A stretch of DNA of 64,000 bases, taken from assembly GCF_010731595.1 (NCBI RefSeq), contig NZ_AP022582.1, forward strand, positions 3,348,001 through 3,412,000. Reading direction: 5' to 3'. The notes beneath the pieces were generated by a model. That model searched no databases and was not told the origin of the DNA. It saw only the letters and a program-made list of their open reading frames with translations. The DNA comes from Mycobacterium seoulense. GTDB taxonomy: Bacteria; Actinomycetota; Actinomycetes; Mycobacteriales; Mycobacteriaceae. Within the stretch, counting starts at the first letter, position 1. The number at the start of each line of letters is the position of its first letter. A program made the position numbers and the translations under genes. Below are positions 9,902 to 19,046 of this stretch, in pieces.

Positions 9902-10927
9902 CTAGGCGGCCGGCGCCGCGGCCAGGTGCTGGCGCTGCGGCTCGCTGCGGTAGCGCGACGGCTTGCCGTCGATTTTGCAGAGCCGCCACATGAGCCGCGC
10001 CGAGCGCGTCTCCATCAGGCCGGTGTCGTGGGCCAGCATCCGGACGTCGGCGAACATGTCGCTCAACCACTTTCGTGATTCCGGCGACCGGAAGAACAGC
10101 TCCTTCTTGACGTCACGCGGGATGTCGAACTCCTGCCAGAACGCCTTGGGTGGCACCACAATGGCCCGGCACAGCATCTTCATCGTCAGCGGCAGATACA
10201 GCGCCGTCCAGAACCTTTGCCGCTTGGTCAGCTGCGGCACCCGCCTACGCAGGAACTCGTGGGCAAACGAGATGTGTCGCGCCTCTTCGGCCACGTGAAT
10301 GGCCATCACCCGCTCCATGATCGGGTGCAGCGACTTCCCTTCGCGGAGAATGTTTTTCTGTGTGTGGTCGATGGGTTCCTCGCCGGCGAGCACCCCGATG
10401 AAGAACGCCACCGGCAGCGGGCCGGCCACCAGTGGAACCAGCGGCGAGAGCCACTTGAGCGTCCGCGGCATGCCCGGCACGTCGGCGCCGACGCGGTTCA
10501 CCATCTCCTGGAACATCATGGTGTGGTTGCACTCTTCGACCGATTCGTGCAGGCAGTACCGGTATTCCGGGGAGCCGTTCGGCACCCAGAACGTGTAGTT
10601 CATCAGCCCGCGGATCAGGATCGACTCGAAGTGCAGGCCGACCTTGGCGACGTTGGCCTGGCGCCACATCCCGATCTTGATCTTGCGTTCGTCGGGCTGT
10701 GCCAGGTACCAGGGGTGGCGCCCCAACGGGTCGGTCGCCGGCAAAATCCACCGCGGATCGTTCTGTGTGACAGCGAATTCCGGTGCGTCCCAGTCGATGT
10801 CGGTGTACGGGTTGAAGTTTCGCCGCACCGACCCCTCGGACAGTGTGGCAAGCGTGTTGACGTATTCGGTGTCGTCGCGCACTTCCATATTGCGGCGCCA
10901 GCGCCGAACCATGCGTGTCCTGGCCAT
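9902..10927 (-). CDS. AurF-like diiron oxygenase (Rv0885-type)
   Basis: A 341-aa ferritin-like protein of the p-aminobenzoate N-oxygenase (AurF) type. Two metal-binding signatures occur: HESVEECNHTMMF and HVAEEARHISFAHEF, each supplying Glu and His ligands to a di-iron (or Mn/Fe) site. The ATG is preferred over a TTG two codons earlier because GGGGAGG lies 7 nt before the ATG. The physiological substrate is unknown. fprB follows after 20 bp, giving a plausible oxygenase/electron-donor operon. The gene is divergent from serC, sharing a palindrome-rich control region. Confidence 0.87.
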   Translation of the reverse strand: MARTRMVRRWRRNMEVRDDTEYVNTLATLSEGSVRRNFNPYTDIDWDAPEFAVTQNDPRWILPATDPLGRHPWYLAQPDERKIKIGMWRQANVAKVGLHFESILIRGLMNYTFWVPNGSPEYRYCLHESVEECNHTMMFQEMVNRVGADVPGMPRTLKWLSPLVPLVAGPLPVAFFIGVLAGEEPIDHTQKNILREGKSLHPIMERVMAIHVAEEARHISFAHEFLRRRVPQLTKRQRFWTALYLPLTMKMLCRAIVVPPKAFWQEFDIPRDVKKELFFRSPESRKWLSDMFADVRMLAHDTGLMETRSARLMWRLCKIDGKPSRYRSEPQRQHLAAAPAA

Positions 10928-11024
10928 ATCCAAGCCTCCCCAGCGAGGTTTACATTTGGACGTGCTGTGTCCAGACAGTACCGCAGGTACCGGATATCTT
11001 CTAGACCCCCCGCGGACACTGTGT

Positions 11025-11041
11025 CCTGACCAGTGGTCAGG
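11025..11041. promoter_or_regulatory. 17-bp perfect palindrome in the Rv0885-like/serC divergent promoter
   Basis: CCTGACCA-G-TGGTCAGG is a perfect inverted repeat around one central base. Just upstream lies another, GGACAC-T-GTGTCC (11014-11026), and TGTCCAGACA is nearby. Such dyads are typical TetR/MarR-class operators. The regulator is not identified; the DNA in this 244-bp gap between divergent starts otherwise contains no gene. Confidence 0.5.
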
Positions 11042-11048
11042 CTTGTGG

Positions 11049-11064
11049 TGTGCCCTGCCTCACA
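11049..11064. promoter_or_regulatory. Predicted CRP (cAMP receptor protein) binding site upstream of serC
   Basis: TGTGC-CCTGCC-TCACA matches the CRP consensus TGTGA-N6-TCACA at 9 of 10 fixed positions. From memory, CRP (Rv3676) control of the serC-Rv0885 intergenic region has been described in M. tuberculosis, which supports the call. It lies about 108 bp upstream of the serC start. Confidence 0.65.
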
Positions 11065-11072
11065 GTGCGTGA

Positions 11073-12290
<1,218 letters not shown>

Positions 12291-12408
12291 CCCCCTCGCA
12301 ATCAGCACGCAACCGCCCAGCGTGTCAGCACAGGTTATCGGTGTTAGCTGCACTAGAGTGCGCACGTGACGGGTCCGTCGACCTGCACGGAGCCTGCGAG
12401 GAGAAGCC

Positions 12409-13185
12409 ATGCGGGAACTCAAAATGGTTGGGGTCGATGCCGGCGGCAAACACGTCATCTGTGAGGCCGGCGATCCCGTCGAAACCTTCAAGCTCGCGGT
12501 CGACGATCAGCTGAAGGCCGTCGTGCGCGGCGAGATCGTGCCGCCTGAGCAACCGCCGCTCGACATCCAGGTCACCAACATGCTGAGCCCCAAAGAGATT
12601 CAGGCCAGGATCCGCGCCGGCGCGTCCGTGGAACAGGTGGCCGCGGCGTCGGGCTCCGACGTCTCGCGGGTCCGCCGCTTCGCGCACCCGGTGCTGCTGG
12701 AGCGCGCTCGCGCCGCGGAGTTGGCAACCGCGGCCCACCCGGTACTCGCCGACGGACCCGCGGTGCTCAGCCTGCTCGAAACCGTGAGCGCGGCCCTGGT
12801 GACGCGCGGCCTGGAACCCGACCGGCTCAGCTGGGATGCTTGGCGCAACGAAGACAGCCGCTGGACCGTGCAGCTCGCCTGGAAGGCCGGCCGGTCCGAC
12901 AACATCGCGCACTTCTGCTTCGCCCCCGGCGCGCACGGCGGAACGGTCACGGCGATCGACGACGCGGCCAAGGAATTGGTCGACCCGAACTTCGACCGTC
13001 CGCTACGCCCGCTCGCGCGGGTCGCCCACGTCGACTTCGAGGAGCCGGTGAAGCCCGCTGCCGCCGCCGCTCCGCAAGAGGAGCCGGCGCCGCAGGAGCC
13101 GCCGGTGCACACCCGGCGCGGCAAGCCCGTGATCCCGGCTTGGGAAGACGTGCTGCTCGGGGTGCGCTCGGGCGGACAGCGCTAG
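12409..13185 (+). CDS. sepH: Septation protein SepH
   Basis: Actinobacterial cell-division protein (DUF3071 family, Rv0883c-like), 258 aa. The N-terminal conserved region (MRELKMVGVDAGGKHVICE to about residue 110) contains a helix-turn-helix-like element (SVEQVAAASGSDVSRVRRF). A central conserved block (WTVQLAWKAGRSDNIAHFCF) and a Pro/Glu-rich linker lead to a conserved C-terminal tail (TRRGKPVIPAWEDVLLG). SepH is known to stimulate FtsZ assembly. GAGGAGAAG precedes the ATG. A TAGAGT at 12354 could be its -10 box. Confidence 0.94.
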   Translation: MRELKMVGVDAGGKHVICEAGDPVETFKLAVDDQLKAVVRGEIVPPEQPPLDIQVTNMLSPKEIQARIRAGASVEQVAAASGSDVSRVRRFAHPVLLERARAAELATAAHPVLADGPAVLSLLETVSAALVTRGLEPDRLSWDAWRNEDSRWTVQLAWKAGRSDNIAHFCFAPGAHGGTVTAIDDAAKELVDPNFDRPLRPLARVAHVDFEEPVKPAAAAAPQEEPAPQEPPVHTRRGKPVIPAWEDVLLGVRSGGQR

Positions 13186-13192
13186 GACGATG

Positions 13193-13207
13193 GTGGCGAC
13201 CCGCCAC
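13193..13207. terminator. Small hairpin between convergent sepH and DUF2537 gene
   Basis: GTGGCG-ACC-CGCCAC forms a 6-bp GC-rich stem with a 3-nt loop in the 26-bp convergent gap. The left arm repeats the GGTGGCGACCCGC start of the 55-bp hairpin repeats at 4111-4323. There is no U-tract, so the terminator role is inferred. Confidence 0.4.
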
Positions 13208-13211
13208 GGCG

Positions 13212-13484
13212 CTACCGCGCAACCGTCATCGCGAGCAGCGTCAGCCACGCCCCCGCGACACCGATTCCCGCGCCCAGCAGGAACCAGCGCAGCACCGGCT
13301 TGTGCCGCCAACCCCACAGCGTCGGCGCCAGCCCGCCTGCCGCAACGATGTTGAGCCCGACCGCCAGCAGCGGATGCACCCGGATAAGCCCCAGACTGAG
13401 CACCACGATGGCGGCCCCGGTCACTGCGGCGACGAACCCGGCGACCGTCAAACCCGTTGCCCAGGGCGGGGAATCGTCGGTCAC
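13212..13484 (-). CDS. DUF2537 small membrane protein
   Basis: A 90-aa inner-membrane protein (Rv0882-like) with three hydrophobic helices (about residues 10-30, 37-53 and 64-86) and short polar ends. No functional motif is visible. Its ATG overlaps the stop of the upstream rRNA methyltransferase gene by 4 bp, so it is the last gene of a MarR-methyltransferase-membrane protein operon. Function unknown. Confidence 0.86.
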   Translation of the reverse strand: MTDDSPPWATGLTVAGFVAAVTGAAIVVLSLGLIRVHPLLAVGLNIVAAGGLAPTLWGWRHKPVLRWFLLGAGIGVAGAWLTLLAMTVAR

Positions 13485-14359
13485 CCGCCGAGCCTAACCT
13501 GATTGCCGGGCCACTCCGCGGACCGCATGGTCGCCGAGCGGCCCCGTTCGTAGAACGCCAAAGCGGCCGCCGTGGCGACGTTCAGGGAGTCGGTTCCGCG
13601 CGACATCGGGATGCGCACCCGCACGTCGCTCATGCGCAGCGTCGCCGGCGTCAGCCCAGGCCCCTCGGCGCCCACGACCACCGCGACACGTTCGTCGCCA
13701 GCGGCCGCCATGGCTTCCGCCAGGGTGCAGGCATCGCCCTGCGGGGTCATCGCGAGAAGCCGGAATCCGTTCTCTTTCAACAGTTTCAGATCGGCGGGCC
13801 AGTCGCTCGCCCGGGCATACGGGACCAGCAAGGCGTGGCCCATGGAGACCCGGACGGCGCGACGGTACAGCGGGTCGGCGCAGCCGCTGCCGAACACCAC
13901 AGCGTCGACACCCAGTCCGGCGGCGTTGCGGAAGACCGAGCCCAGGTTCTCGTGATCGTTGACGCCCTCGAGCACCGCGACGGTCCGGGCGCCTTCGACC
14001 AGTTCGGCGACGCTGGGCTCCGGCACGCGGCGGGCGGCCGCCAGCACACCACGATTGAGGTGAAAGCCCACCACGCGCGCCATCACGTCCGCGGAGGCCC
14101 GATAGAACGGCACGGGATTACCGGCCAGGTCGTCCGCGAGCTCGCCGAGCCGGCGATCGGTGCCCAGCAGGGCGTGCGGGGTGAACCGCGATGCGAGCAT
14201 GCGCTGGACGACGAGCACCCCTTCGGCTATCACCAGGCCTTTGCCGGTCGGCAGATCGGGGCGGCGATCGACGCTGTTCAGGTCCCGGAAATCGTCGAGC
14301 CGGGGGTCGTCGGGATCGTCGACGTCCTGAACGTTCGGGCCAGCGGTTGCATCGCTCAC
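13481..14359 (-). CDS. TrmH/SpoU-family RNA 2'-O-methyltransferase
   Basis: A 292-aa SPOUT-class methyltransferase (Rv0881-like). An N-terminal L30e-like RNA-binding domain (about residues 30-105) precedes the SpoU domain. The knot motifs are [32 protein letters not shown] and [23 protein letters not shown]. It uses SAM to methylate a ribose in rRNA or tRNA; the exact site cannot be told. Its start overlaps the marR stop by 4 bp and its stop overlaps the DUF2537 start by 4 bp, so the three are translationally coupled. Confidence 0.93.
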   Translation of the reverse strand: MSDATAGPNVQDVDDPDDPRLDDFRDLNSVDRRPDLPTGKGLVIAEGVLVVQRMLASRFTPHALLGTDRRLGELADDLAGNPVPFYRASADVMARVVGFHLNRGVLAAARRVPEPSVAELVEGARTVAVLEGVNDHENLGSVFRNAAGLGVDAVVFGSGCADPLYRRAVRVSMGHALLVPYARASDWPADLKLLKENGFRLLAMTPQGDACTLAEAMAAAGDERVAVVVGAEGPGLTPATLRMSDVRVRIPMSRGTDSLNVATAAALAFYERGRSATMRSAEWPGNQVRLGG

Positions 14360-14787
14360 GGGCTTTCGTCGACCAGGGCCAGCATCAGGTCGGCCGCGTT
14401 GCGCAGAGTGTCACGCTGTTCGCTGTCCAGCGTCGCCAGCCGTTTGGCCAACCATTCCTGACGAGCCCGCCGCGTCGCCTTGACGAGCTCGGCGCCGGAC
14501 TGCGACACCGAGACCAGCACCTGCCGGCCGTCGACGGGATGCGGGGCGCGGTCCACCAGGCCCATGTCGGCCAGTGACGCGATCACCCGGGTCATCGACG
14601 GCGGCCTGACCCGTTCGCGGATCGCCAGCGCGCCGGGCGTCATCGGACCCTCGTTGGCAAGCATCGCCAGCGCCGACAGCTGGGACAGCGACACCGGCGA
14701 TGACGGGTTCCGGAACCGGAGTTGGCGGGCCAGCCGCATGACCGCCAGCGACAGGTCGCTCGCCAGCCGCGCATCGCTGTCAGGCAT
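14356..14787 (-). CDS. MarR-family transcriptional regulator
   Basis: A 143-aa winged-helix regulator (Rv0880-like, equal length). The DNA-binding part comprises [26 protein letters not shown], with the recognition region [19 protein letters not shown] and the wing [13 protein letters not shown]. It heads a three-gene operon and is likely autoregulated through its own promoter (inference). TAACCT lies 6 nt before the ATG, compatible with a leaderless message. The ligand is unknown. Confidence 0.93.
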   Translation of the reverse strand: MPDSDARLASDLSLAVMRLARQLRFRNPSSPVSLSQLSALAMLANEGPMTPGALAIRERVRPPSMTRVIASLADMGLVDRAPHPVDGRQVLVSVSQSGAELVKATRRARQEWLAKRLATLDSEQRDTLRNAADLMLALVDESP

Positions 14788-14981
14788 GGCGCGAGGTTAC
14801 ACGGAAGCTCAAGCAATCGGGATACGAACCGGTGAACGACGGCCTTTGGTCCGCGAGGCCGCATGGACCGACGATCTCCGAACCGATTTTTGGACCGGAA
14901 ACCGCGCTGCCAGGCATTTCGGTCACCAGGCGCGGGTGGGCGGCAGGGCGCCCGCGCGGGGCGGGGGCTATGTTAATCGCG

Positions 14982-15257
14982 ATGTCCGACGAAACCGGCC
15001 AGAACCGCGAGGCGCCGCCGCTGCCACCCGCGCTGCTCAACGCATGGCCCTTCATCGCCCTCGGCGCACTCGGCTGGCTGGCGGCGGCGGCCGCCGCATT
15101 CTTGGTGCCGGCCCTGCACAGCTGGCGTCCGCTGACGCTGGCCGGGCTCGGAGTGGGCGTGCTCGGGACGGGCATCTTCGTGTTCCAGCTCGCCGCGGCC
15201 CGCCGCGGCGAGCGCGGCGCACAGACCGGACTCGACAACTATCTCGACCACGGCTAG
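14982..15257 (+). CDS. DUF2530 small membrane protein
   Basis: A 91-aa protein (Rv0879c-like) with a polar proline-rich N-terminus (REAPPLPPALLNAW) and two transmembrane helices (about residues 20-40 and 48-68), then a charged tail. Longer in-frame starts exist at 14832 and 14970. The chosen ATG (MSDETG) gives the length remembered for M. tuberculosis. No catalytic residues; function unknown. Confidence 0.8.
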   Translation: MSDETGQNREAPPLPPALLNAWPFIALGALGWLAAAAAAFLVPALHSWRPLTLAGLGVGVLGTGIFVFQLAAARRGERGAQTGLDNYLDHG

Positions 15258-15288
15258 TTCTCGCACCCATCACGAACCGGGAGGACCG

Positions 15289-15744
15289 ATGGTAGCCCCG
15301 CTACTGCAAGCGCAAATCGATATCGACGCACCGGTTTCCACGGTGTGGGGGCTGATATCCGATCTTCGGCGGATGCCGGAGTGGAGCCCGCAATGCCGTT
15401 GGATGAAGACCTTCGGGCCGCTGCGCCAGGGCATGCGCAGCCTCAACATCAATCGCCGTAAGCGGATGTTCTGGCCGACCACTTGCACCGTCGTCGAGGT
15501 GATCCCGGAGACCAAGCTCGCGTTTCGCGTCGACGTCAACCACACCATCTGGAGCTACGAGCTCCAGCCCACCGGCGCCGGCACCCGGGTGATCGAGAGC
15601 CGTCACGCCGAGAACGGCGTGACCGCCTTCTCGAACCTGTCGGTGAACACACTGTTCGGCGGGACCACCAACTTCGAGCGCGAGTTGGTCGAAGGCATGA
15701 ACACCTCGCTCGCCAGGATCAAGGCGGCCGCCGAAAAGAGCTAG
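15289..15744 (+). CDS. SRPBCC (START/Bet v1-like) family protein
   Basis: A 151-aa single-domain protein with the polyketide-cyclase/SRPBCC pattern: an initial strand QAQIDIDAPVSTVWGLISDL, the conserved RMPEWSP turn and a long C-terminal helix (ERELVEGMNTSLARIKAAAE). Members bind hydrophobic ligands in a central cavity; this ligand is unknown. GGGAGG precedes the ATG. It is only distantly similar to the SRPBCC trio at 42-45 kb. Its stop overlaps the stop of convergent DUF3027 by 4 bp. Confidence 0.85.
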   Translation: MVAPLLQAQIDIDAPVSTVWGLISDLRRMPEWSPQCRWMKTFGPLRQGMRSLNINRRKRMFWPTTCTVVEVIPETKLAFRVDVNHTIWSYELQPTGAGTRVIESRHAENGVTAFSNLSVNTLFGGTTNFERELVEGMNTSLARIKAAAEKS

Positions 15745-16760
15745 TCCGCCTCGGGCTGCTCGGGCTGAGCCTCCGACGCCTCGGGCTGCTCGGCCTGCTC
15801 GGCCTGAGCCTCCGACGCCTCGGGCTGCTCGGCCTGCTCGGGCTGGGCCTCCTGTGCCTCGGGCGCCGATGCCTCCACCTCGGGCTCGATCTGCGAGCGC
15901 ACGTCCGGCTCGGCCGGCTCGGGCGCCTCAGTCACCACGGCGGGTTCCTCCTCGGCCGGCGCGATCGCCTCGGCCACCTCGGTCGGCGCCTCGACGACGT
16001 CGAGCACGCCATCGTCGTACGGCTCGTACACGGGCGAACCGGTTCCCGCCGGAGCCGGCGTATCCGAATGCGCGCCGCAACCGTACTGCTTGTCGACGAC
16101 CTGACCGTCGGCCGACAGCACGTTGCCGCACACCCCGAACATCGCGCCGAGCGAGCCCGCCAACGGCAGGAAGAAACCGCAGTCGCGGCACACCCGCTTG
16201 GTGGAGCGCGCCATCGGCGAATCGGGGCCGTGATCGCCGGTGTGCCATCGCTCGGCAGCCTCCGCACGGCCCCAGGCGCTCATCACCCACCGCCGGCCCA
16301 GCCCGATCTCCACGGCGGTCTCGTCGACCTGTGCGTCACCGGTGGCCAGGTAGCCGGGAACCAACCGCGGGTCGTCGGCCGCGGGGGCGAGCAGGTCCCC
16401 CGGGCTCAAGTCCCCAGGGCGGACCCGCTGGTCCCACGGGACCCACTGCGGCGCGAGCAACGCCGTCGGGCCCGGGATCAGCACCACTTCGCTGACCGTG
16501 GCGTGGTCGGCGCCGGGATGCGCGGCGACGACGACGGCCCATTGCCAGCCCTGATAGCCGGGCAAATGCGCCAGGAACCGGTGCGTGGCAGCGGCCGAAT
16601 CCTCGTAGCTGACGCCCAGGTAGTCGCCGACCGCCTCTGCCCCGCTGAACTCCACGACGGCGGCCCTGGCCTGGTCCAACGCGCCCGTGAGCACGGCGGC
16701 CAACCCCTCAGGCCACTCGGCCACGGTCGCCACGGCGGATTCCTCGATGGGCCCGGTCAC
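15741..16760 (-). CDS. DUF3027 family protein with zinc-binding motif and Glu-rich tail
   Basis: A 339-aa protein (Rv0877-like) of unknown function. The conserved part (to about residue 250) includes LPGYQGWQWAVVVAAHPG, the segment IGLGRRWVMSAWGRAEAAERW and a probable zinc-ribbon (CRDCGFFLP...CGNV...YGCGAHSD). The last 90 residues are low-complexity, Glu/Ala/Pro/Gln-rich and contain internal repeats. The M. tuberculosis protein is remembered as much shorter (262 aa), so the tail is an expansion. The start chosen is GTG after AAGGGG; ATG 16778 is an alternative. A TAGTAT box lies just upstream. Confidence 0.85.
   Translation of the reverse strand: MTGPIEESAVATVAEWPEGLAAVLTGALDQARAAVVEFSGAEAVGDYLGVSYEDSAAATHRFLAHLPGYQGWQWAVVVAAHPGADHATVSEVVLIPGPTALLAPQWVPWDQRVRPGDLSPGDLLAPAADDPRLVPGYLATGDAQVDETAVEIGLGRRWVMSAWGRAEAAERWHTGDHGPDSPMARSTKRVCRDCGFFLPLAGSLGAMFGVCGNVLSADGQVVDKQYGCGAHSDTPAPAGTGSPVYEPYDDGVLDVVEAPTEVAEAIAPAEEEPAVVTEAPEPAEPDVRSQIEPEVEASAPEAQEAQPEQAEQPEASEAQAEQAEQPEASEAQPEQPEAD
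15748..15855. repeat. 39-bp tandem repeat encoding the acidic tail of the DUF3027 protein
   Basis: Two 39-bp copies (15778-15816 and 15817-15855) and a 30-bp shortened copy (15748-15777) are in frame. They encode the repeated EQPEASEAQ-type peptide on the minus strand. The copy number is probably variable between strains. Confidence 0.75.
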
Positions 16761-16857
16761 CCTGTCCCCTTCCTGCATTGCGTTTCCAATACTAGGTTGG
16801 CGAGCCACGCCCCGTTACCTGCAGACGCATGTCGTCGGCATAGGGGAGAATCGGAAC

Positions 16858-18543
16858 GTGTCTGGACGGCGGCGTGACGATCCGGGCCGCGTGGCCTCCA
16901 GTCCGGGTCGCCGGCCCCGCAACGGAGCGGGCAAACAACACCCGGGCATGGCCAATTACCCCGCCGACGACGCCGATTACCGCCGGTCGCGCCGCCCGCC
17001 GCCGATGCCGAGCGCCAACCGCTACCTGCCGCCCATCGGTCATCAGCCGGAGCCGGATCGAAGCGACAGCACACCCCCACGCACCGCCCCCACGGGCGAA
17101 CGCATCACCGTCACCCGCGCCGCCGCGCAACGCAGCCGCGAGATGGGTTCGCGGATGTACTGGATGGTGCAACGCGCCGCCACCGCCGACGGCGCCGACA
17201 AGTCCGGTCTGACCGCGCTGACGTGGCCGGTGGTGGCCAACTTCGCGGTGGACGCCGCGATGGCGGTCGCACTGGCCAACACGCTCTTCTTCGCGGCGGC
17301 CACCGGGGAAAGCAAGGGCCGAGTCGCGTTGTATCTGCTGATCACCATCGCGCCGTTCGCGGTCATCGCGCCGCTCATCGGCCCAGCGCTGGACCGGTTG
17401 CAGCACGGCCGGCGCGTCGCGCTCGCCGCGTCGTTCGCCCTGCGGACGGGGTTGGCTCTGCTGCTGATCATGAACTACGACGGCGCCACGGGGAGCTATC
17501 CGTCGTGGGTGCTTTATCCGTGCGCGCTGGCCATGATGGTGTTCTCGAAGTCGTTCAGCGTGCTGCGCAGCGCGGTGACGCCGCGGGTCATGCCGCCGAC
17601 CATCGACCTGGTGCGGGTGAACTCCCGGTTGACCGTGTTCGGCCTTCTCGGCGGCACCATCGCCGGCGGGGCGGTGGCGGCGGGCGTTGAGTTCGTCTGC
17701 ACCCACCTGTTCAAGCTGCCGGGCGCATTGTTCGTCGTCATCGCGGTCACGATCGTGGGGGCCTCGCTGTCCATGCGGATTCCGCGCTGGGTCGAGGTGA
17801 CGGCGGGCGAGGTGCCGGCCACGTTGAGCTACCGCCAGGACAGCGAACCGCATCGCCGGCACTGGCCCAGCGAAGTCAAGAAGGTCGGCGGAACGCTGCG
17901 ACAACCGCTGGGCCGCAACATCATCACCGCGTTGTGGGGCAACTGCACCATCAAGGTCATGGTCGGCTTCCTGTTCCTGTACCCGGCGTTCGTCGCCAAG
18001 GCGCACCAGGCCAGCGGCTGGGTTCAGTTGGGCATGCTCGGAATGATCGGCGCGGCGGCCGGCATCGGCAATTTCGCCGGCAACTTCGCCGCCGCACGCT
18101 CGCAGCTGGGTAGGCCGGCCGTGTTGGTGGTGCGCTGCACGCTGGCGGTCTCCGCGGTCGCGCTGGCGGCCTCGGTCGCGGGAACCCTGGCGGCGGCCGT
18201 GATTGCCACCCTGGTCACGTCGGGCTCCAGTGCCATCGCGAAGGCCTCGCTGGACGCCTCGTTGCAGAACGACCTGCCCGAGGAATCGCGGGCCTCGGGT
18301 TTCGGGCGTTCGGAGTCGACGCTGCAGTTGGCCTGGGTGCTCGGCGGCGCGGTCGGCGTGTTGGTCTACACCGAATTGTGGGTCGGCTTCACCACGGTCA
18401 CCGCGCTGCTGATCCTCGGGTTGGCGCAGACACTCGTCAGCTATCAAGGGAATTCGCTGATCCCCGGCCTCGGCGGTAACCGCCCCGTCATGGTCGAGCA
18501 GGAGGGCGCGCGCCGCGGCAGCCCGGCGGTGGTGCCCGAGTGA
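16858..18543 (+). CDS. Major facilitator superfamily transporter
   Basis: A 561-aa integral membrane protein (Rv0876c-like). A cytosolic polar N-terminus of about 120 residues, rich in Arg and Pro, precedes some 11-12 hydrophobic helices beginning at LTWPVVANFAVDAAM. The loop DRLQHGRRVALAASF between helices 2 and 3 is the MFS motif A. The substrate is unknown; the family context points to efflux. The start is GTG with AGGGGAG 8-9 nt upstream; a longer frame exists but overlaps the divergent DUF3027 gene. The stop overlaps the next start (GTGA). Confidence 0.9.
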   Translation: MSGRRRDDPGRVASSPGRRPRNGAGKQHPGMANYPADDADYRRSRRPPPMPSANRYLPPIGHQPEPDRSDSTPPRTAPTGERITVTRAAAQRSREMGSRMYWMVQRAATADGADKSGLTALTWPVVANFAVDAAMAVALANTLFFAAATGESKGRVALYLLITIAPFAVIAPLIGPALDRLQHGRRVALAASFALRTGLALLLIMNYDGATGSYPSWVLYPCALAMMVFSKSFSVLRSAVTPRVMPPTIDLVRVNSRLTVFGLLGGTIAGGAVAAGVEFVCTHLFKLPGALFVVIAVTIVGASLSMRIPRWVEVTAGEVPATLSYRQDSEPHRRHWPSEVKKVGGTLRQPLGRNIITALWGNCTIKVMVGFLFLYPAFVAKAHQASGWVQLGMLGMIGAAAGIGNFAGNFAAARSQLGRPAVLVVRCTLAVSAVALAASVAGTLAAAVIATLVTSGSSAIAKASLDASLQNDLPEESRASGFGRSESTLQLAWVLGGAVGVLVYTELWVGFTTVTALLILGLAQTLVSYQGNSLIPGLGGNRPVMVEQEGARRGSPAVVPE

Positions 18544-19028
18544 AACGCGGTGTGGCCGTGCTGCTCGCCGGCCTGGTGACTGTGGCGTGCGTGGCCGTCG
18601 GTGTCGGCACCTGGCTGCTGGTGCGCCCGTCCGGCCCGCAGCGCCCCGAGATCAGCGCGTATTCGCACGGCCACCTCGCCAGGGTGGGGCCCTACCTCTA
18701 CTGCAGCGTCCTCAACCTCGACGACTGCGACACGCCTCAAGCCCAGGGCGAGCTGAAGGTCAGCGAGCGCTACCCCGTGCAGCTCTCGGTGCCCGACGCG
18801 ATCTACCGGGCACCCTGGCGGCTCCTGCAGGTATACGAGGACCCAACCAACACCACCAGCACCATCTTTCGGCCGAACACCCGGTTCGCGGTGACCATTC
18901 CCCCCGTCGACCCACAGCGTGGGCGCCTGGTCGGGATTGTCGTGCAGTTGCTGACGCTCGTGATGGACCCCGGCGGGGAACTGCGCGATGTGCCGCACGC
19001 GGAATGGTCAGTGCGCCTGACCTATTGA
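18540..19028 (+). CDS. DUF2771 membrane-anchored protein
   Basis: A 162-aa protein (Rv0875c-like, same length). One N-terminal hydrophobic helix (about residues 5-28) resembles an uncleaved signal anchor. An extracytoplasmic domain with one Cys pair (CSVLNLDDCD) and conserved segments YPVQLSVPDAIYRAPWRL and ELRDVPHAEWSVRL follows. Its GTG overlaps the transporter stop, so both are translated from one message. Function unknown; it may assist the transporter (inference). Confidence 0.87.
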   Translation: MKRGVAVLLAGLVTVACVAVGVGTWLLVRPSGPQRPEISAYSHGHLARVGPYLYCSVLNLDDCDTPQAQGELKVSERYPVQLSVPDAIYRAPWRLLQVYEDPTNTTSTIFRPNTRFAVTIPPVDPQRGRLVGIVVQLLTLVMDPGGELRDVPHAEWSVRLTY

Positions 19029-19046
19029 GCGCTGGCCGCCCACGAG

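Noticed and set aside
10928..10933. TTG two codons upstream as start of the diiron oxygenase
   Set aside because: It would leave only one base after the GGGGAGG ribosome-binding site, which is correctly spaced for ATG 10927.
16792..18447. Minus-strand open frame of 551 codons opposite the MFS transporter
   Set aside because: Composition is Arg/Asp/His-rich without family motifs; mirror frame of the transporter.
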